This document shows, piece after piece, positions 12,901 to 25,005 of a stretch of 64,000 nucleotides of DNA; within the stretch, counting starts at the first letter, position 1; every line of letters begins with the position of its first letter. The DNA comes from Choanephora cucurbitarum (Eukaryota > Mucoromycota > Mucoromycetes > Mucorales > Choanephoraceae). The translations under genes were made by a program, and so were the position numbers. The notes beneath the pieces were generated by a model. It saw nothing but the letters and a program-made list of their open reading frames with translations. It was not told where the DNA came from and ran no database searches. Where the stretch lies: positions 372,001-436,000 of the forward strand of contig JAIWNI010000014.1 of assembly GCA_025331435.1 (NCBI GenBank), given 5' to 3'.

Positions 12901-14740
12901 TTATGTAGTTCTCTTGGTGTTCTGTTGTGTACCTAACTATAAACAGTTATGGGATGATCACAAGCAACACATGTCAATGGATATCGAACGTAAGTTTCGC
13001 ACCGAATTGCCTGAATCAAGACGTTTCAACGAAGATGGAAGAGATGCTGAATTGAGTGATGATGATTTGACAGTTGTCTACAATGAATGCCTTCTGGACA
13101 TCGCTAATAGATTGTTTGTGTACGGCAAGAGTATTTCCGATTTCTTGGAGCTGCCTCAACCTTTTGAATCAAGGTATAATGAGCGCTTGGCCAGATCTCG
13201 AAATCTCTACTACCAGCAAATTGATGTTTATGATCAAGTACAGCTTTTAGATCAAGTTGACATGTATGAAAATACTGGGTGCCAAGGATCGCTCAACGCA
13301 AACCAAAGGCAATGCTACGATGCAATCATTGATGCTATTTATCCCTTAGATAATATGCCAGGAGAAAAAAACTTTTTTTTCATCGATGGTCCTGGAGGTA
13401 GTGGCAAAACCTATCTTTATCATGCTTTACTTGCCAAAGTTCGTTCAAAAAAGGACATTGCTATTGCAACTGCTTCTTCGGGTATTGCTTCTACTCTTTT
13501 GCCTGGTGGGTCTACTGCCCATAGTGCTTTTAAGCTGCCTTTAGAAATGAACGAATCGTCTACTTCAAACATGAAGATGCAGTCACCTGAAGCAAAGATT
13601 TTGAATGATGCTAAGTTGATTATTTGGGATGAAGCACCTATGGCAAATAGATATGCTATTGAAGTATTAAGTAATTTGCTCAAGTCAATTACAAATAATA
13701 CACATATGCCTTTTGGTGGAAAAGTTGTTGTTCTTGGTGGTGACTTCCGTCAGACTTTACCTATAATCAAACTTGGAAGTAGATCTGATGTGATTGCTGC
13801 TTGCCTTACAAGATCCTGTCTGTACCAATATGTCACACTGTTTCACCTAAGAAGTAACATGAGAGTTACCGATGATGTTTTGGTTGACGATACTCCTTTC
13901 ATTGATTTTTTGTTAGAAATAGGTGAAGGTAAATATGTTGGTCAAAATATCACGCCTCTCAATATGATCTCTGGCAATATAAGTATTCCTTCATGCTTTA
14001 TTAGTCATTCAGCTTCTATTACTTCTGTTGTCAATTCGGTATTCATGAACTTGATGACTTCTGGACTTTACAAAAACAAAGACATTATGATAGGCAAAGC
14101 AATCTTGGCGCCACACAATACAACAGTAGACGAAATTAATTTCCTCGGTACTTCCCTCTTACCTGAAGCTGAACATATCTCTCTTTCTGATGATGCTATT
14201 GAAGACACTGAAAATCAGATCGCTAACAGCCATCCAATTGAGTATCTTAACACTCTGAAACCTTCAGGATTTCCTCCTCATAAACTAATTCTCAAAAGAT
14301 ATCAGCCAATCATGTGTCTCCGCAATATAAATCCTTCTCAAGGTCTTTGCAATGGAACACGTTTGATTGTGCGCAATATCACTAGAAACATGATAGAGGC
14401 TGAAATTGCTGTAGGCACATTTTCTGGCAAATATGTCCTGATTCCAAGAGTAGTCCTCCAATCCTCTGATGATGGAAAATTGCCGTTTACACTACGTCGA
14501 CGACAATTCCCTGTTCAGCCTGCCTTTAGTATGACTATCAACAAAAGTCAAGGCCAAACCTTAGAATCTGCTACTATCTGCCTCTTCAAACCTGTTTTTG
14601 CGCACGGTCAGCTCTATGTAGCATTATCCCGGGTTCGCAACCCTCATAACCTCAAAGTTATCTTGCCGCTACAAAACAATGTAACAACACAAAAAAATGA
14701 AACTGCTAATGTTGTTTACAAAGAAGCTCTTCAAGTTTAA
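9996..14740 (+). CDS. Helitron Rep-helicase (RepHel), apparently intact
   Basis: Rolling-circle transposase. Exon 1 (9996-10161) encodes an Arg-rich basic leader. A 56-nt intron (10162-10217) joins in phase to the 4523-nt exon 2, giving 1562 residues with no internal stop. Seen: a C2-type cysteine cluster (CPYC then CC) near residue 60, the Helitron-like N domain with ITFTCNPRWPEI, the HUH nuclease motif GLPHAHIVV (His574 and His576), and a Rep tyrosine pair in YLFKYIHKG (Tyr714 and Tyr718). The PIF1-like helicase follows, with Walker A GPGGSGKT (about 1113), IIWDEAPM, GGDFRQTLP, FSMTINKSQGQTL and the C-terminal LYVALSRVRN. Every catalytic landmark expected is present, so this copy could still be autonomous. 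It sits between TPT1 and an unrelated TF-like gene. Confidence 0.93.
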
Positions 14741-15353
14741 AAAGAAAACGTCTAACAAGCTCTCTCACTAAAAGTGCAAAATTAAAAAGATACTCAAATT
14801 ATTATATAGCCCATATCAAAAACTCTCATTAGAATAAAAACTTTTTTATAGTATTTAACGAGGAGCGGGGACCTATATTTTTTTACCATAGCGCAGCGAA
14901 GGTCCAAAAAAATATGGGACGCTCCGATGAGCCCGCGGCAGCGCGAGATGCTCACAATGAAGGTCGGCATCCCCGAAGCGCAGCGAAGGTTGCATGCCAC
15001 CGTAATTGTCTGCATCTCGTATATATAAAAAAAGAAGAAAAAAATATATGAAACCAAGATCGACAATCTAGAGAATTACGTTTGCAAAGAAAATGCTTGA
15101 ATGGTTGTGCGTATTTAGCTATTAAAGAAGAATGCTTATTTTTTCTTTTAAAAGAAGTGGTGTGATACTGAAATAGATTGGGCTACCAATCATCTCTCCG
15201 ACTGCTTTTTTTATCAGAAAGAGATGCGGCCACATGAGCAATAGAAGCAAATCGTTGGGTTTCAAAAGAGATTAAGATTGTACCCTTTTTTTCCCTGCTT
15301 CCAATTCTCTCTCTTTCTTTCTTTATTTTTCGAAAATTTTTTGTTTCGGTTTA
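14741..15353. other. Helitron 3' region with hairpins and repeated GC-rich motif
   Basis: A locally GC-rich island in AT-rich surroundings. An imperfect stem pairs GGAGCG at 14862 with CGCTCC ending 14925, with A/T tracts inside. A second imperfect stem pairs 14944-14958 with 15005-15019 (CGAGATGC..ACAAT). The motif GCGCAGCGAAGGT occurs twice, at 14891-14903 and 14978-14990. Helitrons end with a short hairpin and CTRR. The hairpins fit that, but no convincing CTRR terminus could be chosen. The last ~200 bp are presumably the leader of the gene starting at 15354. Confidence 0.5.
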
Positions 15354-17782
15354 ATGAGCATGTTTCTATTCGATTCAAATGAAGTGATTAAGCAGACAAA
15401 GACAAAGAGAGGGAAAAACAGCAAATCAATTGAAGCTGTGGAAGCCAAAGCTGCAGCAAAGGCTAAAAAGATAATGCAGGATGATATGGATGCATTACAA
15501 ATCACCTTTTATGAAATAGAGTCATGGATAGAGAAGACAACGCCTGTGCTCAACAGAATGACACGAGAACTCGAAAAGGCTTCAAAACACTTCTCAGTCA
15601 ACAAGAAACCACGCCATACTCCTCCTGGCCCTGCAAAAAGCGATATGAATCTGTTGTTAGAGCGATATCAGCATTATTTTACAGCAATGCAATGGTCTCT
15701 TTCCTTCTTGCCCGACAATTCTGTTCGGCTAGAGACCAATATCACTTCAATCGAGCAACTAGTTGAAGCTGTACAGAAGATACAATTGATTGCTGAGCCT
15801 ATGCTTTCGAACAATACTATGGCAAGCAATAACAACGATATTCATACTTTAAACGACGATCATGACAGTATGCTTACACCTCCGTACCAGGACATGGCAT
15901 CTGAAACTATGTCTGAAGATGGCTCAATAACATCTACAGTCATTATTGATCCGTCAATTGAGTATTGGAGCATTGCCATGTTCAGACGTCCTCCTTTGCT
16001 CGATGAGGATCTTAAAGACACTGAGTTGAATTTAAAGGGATTGACAGAGGATGTTACGCCCAGTGTACTTACTTACATCTGTCAGACCTATTGGGATTGT
16101 CTTCACCCCAAATTCTCAGAAGATTGGTCTACCTTTTGGGATAGATCGGGTGATCCTGAACTCAATCAGATCTGTATTGACTCTGGATTAGCCATGGTCT
16201 TTGCACATATCATTCGACACCACAATGGCGCCTGTGCAAATGCTCATGCCCTCAGCTATTACTATTATAATCGTGCACGCAACCTGCTGATGGAATATTT
16301 CGATTCACCCAGTATGGCCACCATTGAAGCCCTACTCAACCTATCTTTTCTTTTGATGCTCAAGAAACAAGACTCCCATTCTCGCACCTATCTTGAACTG
16401 GCCTACCGAATGATGCACCAGCTCAATATTCATTCCATGTCACTTTTATCCAAAGACAGACTGGTTCGAAAGAACTCACTCAAAGTTTACTTGGTCTTTT
16501 ACTATACAGATGTCATGCTTTCACTTTATTCAGAACAGCAATCGATTGTGGACGATAAAGCAGATGACATTGACTTTTACGAGATTATTTCACTCAATCA
16601 AGCACTCATTGAGCATGGAGAAGTGAACTATGATGATCGAACTATTGCCAAAGAAACATTCTTTGCTCACATGCTTGAATTGGTTCGTCTCTCAAAGCGG
16701 ATCCAGACACTGACACAGGACTATCAACGACAGAATTTGCATCATCATCATATGGGTGCTCTGCCTACACGCTGGGTGAGAAGAGTGCAGGAACTGGAGA
16801 TTGCACTTGCCACCTGGTTTGATCGTCTTCCTCGCATGTATCGTATTGATCCAAAGCCTACAGAAGTCTATTTAAAGACACATACAACAAAGACACATGA
16901 TCATGGCGTGATGGATGTGAAGTCACTCAGAGAGCAATCGGCCCTCTTGCTCATGTTACAGTACCAAACTCAATGGCTGACATTGCACAAGACATTCCTT
17001 TCTTCTAATACATCCACTTCGCTGCTCAAGACAATGGATATCAGTGATGCAGACACAAACACCCTGCCTCGTTCTCCTACAGGCAACACACCTTATTCTA
17101 CTTATCGCTCGCATGCCATCTGTTCTGATGCAGCCAATCGTATTGTTGTTTTGGCCGAGATTATCACTGAAAAGTTCAACTGGTGCTCCTGTCAACAATT
17201 CTTGACCTGTGTGTATCAGGCTTCACTTGTGTATTGCAAACAAATCATGAACAAAGATGATGATTACAAGACAAATAAGGCCATGATTCAACGTATTATG
17301 CGTATACTTGCTGCTAACAAAGTGAATTATGAAGGATTACCAGATGACCTGACTGATTGTCTAAATGACTTTTTATCCGAGAACAACAAGGACGATGCAT
17401 ATCCTGCTTGTTCTGCTACAGTCAACAATGATTTGCTAGATCAGATATTCCCTACTGGCAGTATATCTCATCGAGCAGTGATTTATAATGACAAGATGTT
17501 CAACTCACCGCATATGCATCAACAATGCCTATCGCAAAACATGGCAGCAAGATCATCGCCTGCACCAGATCATGCATTTTCACCGAAAGCTCTATATTCA
17601 ATTAAACTCCAGAACCCACCTGTAGTACCAGTCACTATGGATTTTGAAGACGAAACATCTCAAAAGAATTGGAGGTAAGACAGAAATCAGACTATTTTCT
17701 CTCTATAAGATGCTCACTAATCAACTTTTATTGTAGATGCAAGTTTTCTTCATTCAATATTGCTTCAAGTCATGTCAATTGA
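15354..17782 (+). CDS. Fungal transcription-factor-like protein lacking a visible Zn2Cys6 domain
   Basis: Two exons (15354-17674 and 17737-17782; intron with GTAAGA donor and TAG acceptor) give 788 residues ending NWRCKFSSFNIASSHVN. The middle (about residues 200-480) has the features of the fungal-specific TF 'middle homology' domain: IEYWSIAMFRRPPLL, LTYICQTYWDCLHP, SHSRTYLELAYRMMHQLNIH, and a long helical remainder. The N-terminus is Lys/Ala-rich with a basic patch (KQTKTKRGKNSK) where many family members carry the linker just after the Cys6 cluster. No Cys6 cluster was found in the same frame. It could sit on an unrecognised upstream exon, or the protein may act without its own DNA-binding domain. 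A function as a transcriptional regulator is inferred only from the domain. Confidence 0.75.
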
Positions 17783-18770
17783 TTTCATAACTTTCTTTTC
17801 AATTCTTCGTCTAGACTTATCTATATATACCAGATCCATTCTTATTATTTATTCATACAACACTTTTGAGTCATACTATGACTTAAGCGTGTATTTCAAA
17901 GGAAAGGGTAATTCCCTCCTCCTTGCTTTTCATTGTGCTACCATTCCTACTAATCTTTGATTGTCTTTATTTTGAATAAAACAACCTCTTCTTATTTCAT
18001 TGTTGATTAAAAGAATAATGAGAAAGAGTCTCAAGTAGCTATGCTTTTGTCTATCCCAGTATCAACTTTTTTTTGGCTTCCAGACAGTAGTTTTAGTCAG
18101 GGATCTCTTTTCTCATGCAAATGATTGGGCTTTTTTCTTTGTTTATACGTCTGAAGTATATGCCTACTTTGCGAACTTGACAGAGATGCACCTCCATCGA
18201 TTTGGTCAAATTTATACCAATTGTCTTTTAACTAAGACTGCTTGGCATCTTTACAAAATGTAAAAAGGCTGCCATCTTTTACACACTGCACCAACTGGTT
18301 TCCGGTGGACTTTCAATCTAAAAAACACATCAACGTAGGTTTTTATGGTTGGCTGTTCATCTCTTCTTATCGAAACATCGATATGATCACTACAAATACA
18401 GTTTTACTTTCTATGAGAAAAAAAGGACAAATTTTTCGATCAATTTCTATTGAGTTATGATGCTGTAATAGATAAATAGGTTTGATTGTCTCTCTCCCCT
18501 TTGTTTTATCATTCGATTCATTTTCTTTTTTGAGAGAATGAAATATAGCGACTTTCTATTTCCGTATCAATGGCTATTTTCTCTGTGTCCTATCCCGGGA
18601 CTGTTACACAGAAATTTGAAAGGGTTTAGGAAAAAAGCTATATAATCAATCTTATTTCGTGCAATTTTCTTTTCTTTTTCTTTCAACAAAAGGAAACCAA
18701 ACACTCTTTGTATTTTTTGTGAGGCGCGAATTCTTAAAGAAACGCTCCTCTTTTTTCTTCCCCCAAAACG
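17783..18770. other. Intergenic and INO1 promoter region
   Basis: No protein-like open frame was recognised. The AT-rich sequence includes pyrimidine tracts near 18660-18690 and 18749-18762, typical of fungal promoters and leaders. The right end is the INO1 5' leader. Confidence 0.5.
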
Positions 18771-18822
18771 GTAAGTAAAACGAATAGATATCATCATCAG
18801 TGTGACTCACCCTTTTCATTAG
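18771..18822 (+). other. Probable 5'UTR intron of INO1
   Basis: A GTAAGT donor after AAAACG at 18771 and a pyrimidine-rich CATTAG acceptor ending at 18822 define a 52-nt intron ahead of the INO1 start codon at 18917. Its length and borders match the coding introns in this window. Without transcript data this remains a prediction. Confidence 0.5.
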
Positions 18823-18916
18823 TTTGCAAATCTCCTTTCTTCAACACACAACCCACACAGAGGATATCAAAGGTGCAGTGATAGACCCAAAAAATCAACC
18901 TAAGAATCAAGAACCA

Positions 18917-20564
18917 ATGGCTCCTCCTAACGCTGACCTTTCTCACTCTGCTTCCTCCAACGCCAACCATGGTGTTTCCTCTCCTCTGTTCAAAGTCAAT
19001 TCACCCAACGTTCAATACACAGATGAACATATCATCAGTAAATATGTCTATCAAAACACGCTCGTCACTAGACAACCTGACGGCACCCTCATTGCTGAAC
19101 CCACTGAAACAGTCTATGAATTCAAGACTGAACGTACTGTTCCCAAAGTTGGGTAAGTTTTTTTTTATATCCTATGAAACATGATTTCTGATCTCTACCT
19201 ATCCTAGTGTCATGATGGTTGGATGGGGCGGTAACAATGGATCTACCTTGACTGCTTCTATCTTGGCCCACAAAAACAACCTTACTTGGCGCACAAAGAG
19301 TGGTATCCAAAAACCCAACTATTATGGCTCTGTCACCCAATCCTCTACTGTTCGCTTGGGTGTAGATGCTGAAGGTACTGATGTCTATGTTCCCCTCAGC
19401 GAAATGTTACCTCTTGTTCATCCTACTGACCTTGTCTTGGGTGGTTGGGATATCTCTGGTAAGAATTTGGCCGAATCCATGGAACGCGCTCAAGTCCTCG
19501 AGTATGATCTTCAACGTCAAGTTTATGATGAGATGGCAAAGATGGTTCCCTTACCCTCCATCTACTACCCTGATTTCATTGCTGCCAACCAAGAAGATCG
19601 TGCTGACAATCTGATCCCTGGCTCCGACAAGCGTGCTCATGTCAACCAGATTCGTAAGGATATCCGCGATTTCAAGAGTGCTCATCAACTTGACAAAGTC
19701 ATTGTACTCTGGACTGCTAATACTGAACGTTTTGCCGAATTGATTGATGGTGTCAATGATACTGCTGATAACTTTTTGGCTGCTGTTGAAGCTTCTCACG
19801 ATGAAATTGCTCCTTCATCCATCTTTGCCTTGGCCTGTATTGAAGAAGGTGCTCCCTTTATCAACGGTTCTCCTCAAAACACTTTTGTACCCGGTTTGAT
19901 TCAACTCGCTGAGCGTCATCGTGCCTTCATTGGTGGTGACGACTTCAAGTCAGGTCAGACCAAGATGAAGTCTGCCTTGGTTGACTTCTTGGTCAATGCC
20001 GGTATCAAGCCAGTCGCTATCACTTCTTACAACCACCTTGGTAACAATGACGGAAAGAACCTTTCTTCTCACAGACAATTCAGATCCAAGGAGATCTCCA
20101 AGTCAACTGTAGTGGATGACATGGTGGCTGCTAATCATTTGTTGTATGCCAAGAATGAACATCCTGACCATACCGTTGTTATCAAGTATGTTCCTTCTGT
20201 TGGTGACTCTAAGCGTGCCTTGGATGAATATGAATGTGAGATCTTCATGGGCGGTCGTCAATCTATTTCTATGTACAATGTCTGCGAGGATTCACTTTTG
20301 GCTTCTCCTCTCATCATTGATTTGGTTGTCATGGCTGAATTAATGACCCGTATTGAATACAAGAGTGCCGAGATGACTAAATTTAGCACCTTCCATTCCG
20401 TCTTGTCCATCTTGAGTTACATGTTGAAGGCACCCATGGTTACACCTGGTACTCCCGTTGTAAATGCTTTGGGTAGACAACGCTCTGCTATTGAGAACAT
20501 CTTTAGGGCTGCTGTTGGTCTTTCTGCTAACAATGAAATGGGCTTGGAGCATAAGATCTGGTAA
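18917..20564 (+). CDS. INO1: Inositol-3-phosphate synthase
   Basis: Converts glucose 6-phosphate to 1D-myo-inositol 3-phosphate with NAD+, the committed step of inositol and phosphatidylinositol synthesis, in the cytosol. Exons 18917-19152 and 19208-20564 give 530 residues, normal for the family. Seen: the NAD-binding [10 protein letters not shown] just after the splice junction, [41 protein letters not shown], the catalytic-region [30 protein letters not shown], and a C-terminus with [16 protein letters not shown] 18917 was chosen over the in-frame 18824 ATG because the family N-terminus fits there and the earlier ATG lies at the probable leader-intron acceptor. An AATAAA-like signal lies near 20631. 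The gene converges with arginyl-tRNA synthetase. Confidence 0.98.
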
Positions 20565-21396
20565 AGAATATATAGCCACTTTTCATATGAAGAGAGTTCT
20601 TTCAACTCTTTTGTAAACAAAATATTTAGTAATAAAAAACAGAATCAAGATTTGCTTCATTTCTGAGAATTCCCTGATAGGACTTTAGGATGTTTTTTTC
20701 TTTATTCAATCTGACAAATAATCAGCCTTTACTTCCTTCGTAGAATATGAACAATTAACTTACATGACATGTTTAGATTAGCCCGCCACTACCATCCACA
20801 TCTCTTTTCTCACGGTATAGAAATTCGGATAGCCATTTCCCACTAATTAGATCTTGCACAACCGGTCATTTTGTCTTTCAGCATCTTATCAAGAAAAGAT
20901 GTATGACATGGAGAACAACGGGAAGAGTTGATAGGACAGCTTTGTATGCCCCCACTATTTTTTTTTCGATCTGGAACTCAGATGTGTTCATTTGTCTTAC
21001 CTTGTATGAAAGTGTCTTGTCAACTATTCGGCGGAATGATTCGATATACACCTTCAATTCAATCAACTTCTTCATAAAATTAAGTCTCGCAAGTACTCGG
21101 TCAATGTGCATTGTAGATCAACCTCAAGTGAGATAAGTACTCCAGAAGTCTAAGCTTGTCTAAAGTATATGGAAGTGTTGAAGTTTTTCAATATCATACT
21201 ATCAGAGTTTCGGCACCCTTTTTGAGCACACACAAGCTATAAAGGCCCCTGGGCCGAATAGTACACTTTTCTTGAACAAAAGATAGTGTTTGGCTCTCTT
21301 CAATTAGAAAAGAAAATGCATTCATTACTTTTATATGTTTTGTTAAAGATATACATGAAATTCAAAGCGGGCAAGTTTGTTTCTGTTTCTATTTAG
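20565..21396. other. Convergent intergenic region
   Basis: 3' flanks of INO1 (plus strand) and arginyl-tRNA synthetase (minus strand). Short open frames on both strands around 20878-21136 mirror one another and have no family character. No RNA gene was recognised. Confidence 0.5.
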
Positions 21397-23273
21397 TTAT
21401 ACTCGACGAAGAGGATCAATTCCTAATATGTGAAGACCATTTGCCAGTGTAGTTCGGGCAGCCCAAAACAAAAGCATTCTGGCCTCAGCTGTAGCAGCAT
21501 CGGCACCTTTTACCCTCAATGTAGAATTAGCTTGACTGGTGGCATGTGCCAATCGAAACAAGTATTGTACAATAACAGAAGGATCCATAGATTGACAGGC
21601 ACTTCGAGTGATATCAGGTAGTTGAGAGATAGTTAGCGCCAATTCAAATGCTTCGTTTTCCTTAAGTAGCGAGAGATCTGCTTCATTAGTGATAGGTACA
21701 TTTGCCTTGGCTTCAATACTACAGTCGGAGAAAACGAAAATCAGTTGATATGCTTAGGTTTAGTCAGAATAAAAGGACTTACCTGCACATACGTGCAAAT
21801 GTGTATTGCAGATAAACACCTGTGTATCCTTTGGCAGCTGTCATTCTGTCCCAAGAAAATTCATAATTTTTGACTCGTTTAGCTAACATGTCTTGGATCA
21901 TTACAGCGGATGCACCCAGTCTATCGGCGACTAGTTCCTGTTGATGATTGCTCATTTCTGAATTGCTCTTACGTACATTTTCCAACATACACTCTTTTGC
22001 TGTGTCTAATATATCTTGCAAAAACACAACTGTTCCTTTGCGGGTCGACATACCCATCACACGGCCAAAATTAGCATGATGTAGATCGATAGGATATTCA
22101 AGCAATTGACAGATCTTGAAGAGTTGCTTCAAATAGAGTTCTTGCTCGGTGCCTACAACATAAACTGCTTTGTCAAAAGAGCCAAAGAGATGGCGACGTA
22201 GCATAATACTGGCTAAGTCGCGGGTCATGTACAAGCTGGTTCCGTCTGCTCGTCTAACAACTGGCTTGCCCAGCTTATAAGGCTCTAAATCGATGATCCA
22301 AGCACCATCCTCAGTTGTCTTTAACAAGTTTCGCTCTTTTAATAAATCATAAACCTTGGGTATAAAAGGCTCTGTTTGTGATTCACCCGAATAATAATCA
22401 AACTTAATATTCAAGCGGTGGTATATCTCTTTGTAAGATTCAATACTGAGATCTCTGAAACGTCTCCATTGACCCAATGCCTCTTCATCACCATCTTCCA
22501 TTTTTTTGAAATAATCATTGGCTTTCTGATCAATGTCTGGATTTGATTTTGCTAATTCATTGATCTTGACATAGACTTGATAAAGATGATGAATTGGATC
22601 CTTGACAAGGGCTTCTGAATTACCAAAGAGCTCAAATCCAACAGCCAATAGCCCATACTGTTTTCCCCAATCACCCAGGTAGTTTATACCAATAGTTTTA
22701 TAGCCATTCGCATCATGAATACGTTTAACGAAGTTACCTAGAATGGTGCTTCGTAAATGGCCTGCATGGAAAGGTTTTGCAATATTTGGCGAACTGTAAT
22801 CTATCACCACTGTCTTTTTATCATTGGTTGGTTCCTTATGATGTCCATATAAGTCCTTTTCGTTATAGACTTGGTTTAACGTAGATTTGATGTATTCTGA
22901 AGGCTGAACGTCAAACTGAAGGAATGGTCCTGACGCTGTTGCTTTTTCAATATAGGTGTTGGGCTCAAACTAAATAAAACAAGGGCCGCTTCGTATCTTA
23001 GTTGAGAACTTATTCAAAGAAAAGAACTGTGCTGCATTGAAAGAGCCAAGGATATACTATATTTACCTTGCCAGCAAGCTCTTGACAGTAAGCAGCAACG
23101 TTAGTTGGTTTGTGATCAGCTTGAGCAACTAGTTTGGGTATAGGAAGACTAAACTGGTGTGTTGAAGATGCTTTTGGAGTGCTCAATAACTTTGAGATAT
23201 GACTCTTTTCTATTTGTGTCAAATGCGATAAGGGTTGTGCTATAGCACTTCGAAAGCGAGATAAAGTTGACAT
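21397..23273 (-). CDS. Arginyl-tRNA synthetase
   Basis: Class I enzyme that charges tRNA-Arg with arginine using ATP. Three exons on the minus strand (23273-23067, 22969-21783, 21718-21397) give 571 residues. Seen: the HIGH-type signature in YSSPNIAKPFHAGHLRST, NYLGDWGKQYGLL, the Arg-binding RRADGTSLYMTRDLA, YVVGTEQELYLKQLF, the KMSKS equivalent MGMSTRKGT, and the C-terminal anticodon-binding domain with the DALR-type end LANGLHILGIDPLRRV. The N-terminus (MSTLSRFRSAIAQPLSHL) is Arg/Ser rich and could be a mitochondrial targeting peptide, so the protein may be mitochondrial or dual-localised; the sequence does not decide this. The gene is divergently placed from GET1. Confidence 0.95.
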
Positions 23274-24067
23274 GAAGAAAAAAAAAGTAAAAAAAAAATC
23301 GACTCAATTTTCTTTTTTCTGCCTTCAAAAATCAAGAGAGGAATAGTATCAAGGACAAAAAGATATGTAACAAAAGAGAAGAATGCGAATAAGCAATAAA
23401 AGGCCACAAAAGTACCTAGTTTAAATGAAAACGGGTAATGATTCTCTCATTTGAAGCAAAATGCAATGGTAGCAAAAACATCAGCTTTCCAATGTACCTT
23501 TCTTTTTTGTGTCAGAACACATGATTCTCATTTGACATTGTTTACTAAGTGAAATTCGATGAAAAGCGAGGGTAAAATAAGACTGTATCTGACAAATGCT
23601 ACTTGTTGTCTTGGTCTTATTGTCTTCTAAGAAATCATAAGCGCCTCTCTTGCCAATCTAACAATGTCAATTCTTTGCTTGATCAATAAGCCAAACAGAA
23701 CTTTGAAATACTTTTTACGTCTTAAACAATTGACCTGATTTCTTAGCTGTCCAGATCAACCTATTATGTAAGTAAACAAGCTCCTAAAATTAGATGTCTT
23801 ATTCGGATTATACTGTGTATATATATCTCAATTAAAGCAGACTTTGCATATCGCTTATTTTTCATCCACTTATTCTAGTATAAGCACTCCCATATTATAA
23901 TCATTTCTATTCTCATCTTAATCTACTCAACTAACTCGATCTTCCTTGAGCTATTTGTACAATTTCTCAATTCTGTCAACACAATCTAAAGTCCGTTCTC
24001 CGGCTTATTTTAGCACTAAAGCTATGAATGAAATGCGCGCTTTACTTTTTTCAAGTGTTTCGCGACA
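23274..24067. other. Divergent promoter region (ArgRS / GET1)
   Basis: About 0.8 kb separating the divergent starts of arginyl-tRNA synthetase and the GET1-like gene. AT-rich with no recognised protein-coding or RNA feature. Confidence 0.5.
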
Positions 24068-24900
24068 ATGTACTTGCCTATCACTATTTTTCTCTTGGTT
24101 TTAGTGACCGAGTCTATTCTTTTCCTTGGTTATTCTTATGTTACATCCTTAGTAAGTTCAACTTATTCTCTAAACCCAAAAAAAACATAACAAGGCAACT
24201 AATGTGTTTGTATCATTGAAAGGCATATGATCTATACGTTAAGATTACCAAAGATGCTCGATTCATCAAACAACAAAAGATGAAAAGGGATGCCCTTAAA
24301 CTCAAAGCAGAATTAGCACAAACAAGCTCACAAGTAAGATAGAGAAAACAAAAAAGGAAAAAAAACAGGTATTGATCCTTTTATTGTTCAGGACGAGTTT
24401 GCAAAATGGGCTAAATTAAGACGAAAGCTTGACAAATCAGTAGCTGACCTAGAGAAACTAGGTAAAGACTATACGCAAATCAAAGTGATAACAGACATAA
24501 GCTAATTCTTTTTTCAATCGAAAGGTTCAGAGATTACTTATTCTAAGACTGCATTTGAACTCAAAGTGAAATCAGTCCTTTGGTTTCTTGTCCATGGCTC
24601 TCAATTTGTGATGGTAATGTGGTTCAGAAAAAACGCAGTGTTCTACCTTCCTCCAGGTTGGTTTGGACCAGCTCAGCGCTTTCTTTCATGGCCATTTGCT
24701 CCTGCCGGTAAGCAATTGTATCATCATTTAAGAGAAAAGAAACGAAAACCAATGATTATTCTTAATCCTTCTTAGGTTCTGTCAGTGTAGCTGTTTGGTT
24801 TGCTGCCTGTAGAAGAATGATTAAGTCTGTTGCTCTTGTAGTAAATGACTTTGTGTTTATTCCTGCTGCTGAAAAGAAGGTCAAAGCAAGCCAAAACTAA
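24068..24900 (+). CDS. GET1: GET1/WRB-like tail-anchored protein insertion receptor
   Basis: ER membrane subunit that receives tail-anchored proteins from the Get3 ATPase and inserts them with Get2. Five exons (24068-24151, 24223-24333, 24392-24461, 24525-24707, 24776-24900) give 190 residues. Seen: TM1 (ITIFLLVLVTESILFLGYSY), a basic coiled-coil (KQQKMKRDALKLKAELAQT then DEFAKWAKLRRKLDKSVADL), the family hallmark, and two C-terminal hydrophobic segments around VLWFLVHGSQFVMVMWF and SVSVAVWFAACRRMIKSVAL. A proline-aromatic stretch (YLPPGWFGPAQRFLSWPFAP) lies between them. The start at 24068 is not the first ATG in the area; it is the only one whose frame splices onto exon 2 with a hydrophobic first helix. 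Confidence 0.88.
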
Positions 24901-25005
24901 TAGCGTCTCATGAAACACAACATCAAACAGAAATATGGAGCAAGTCATTCAAGTACATTACAATGTCAAAGTGAATAAATCCCTTTCTTTTTTTTTAATA
25001 TCAAA

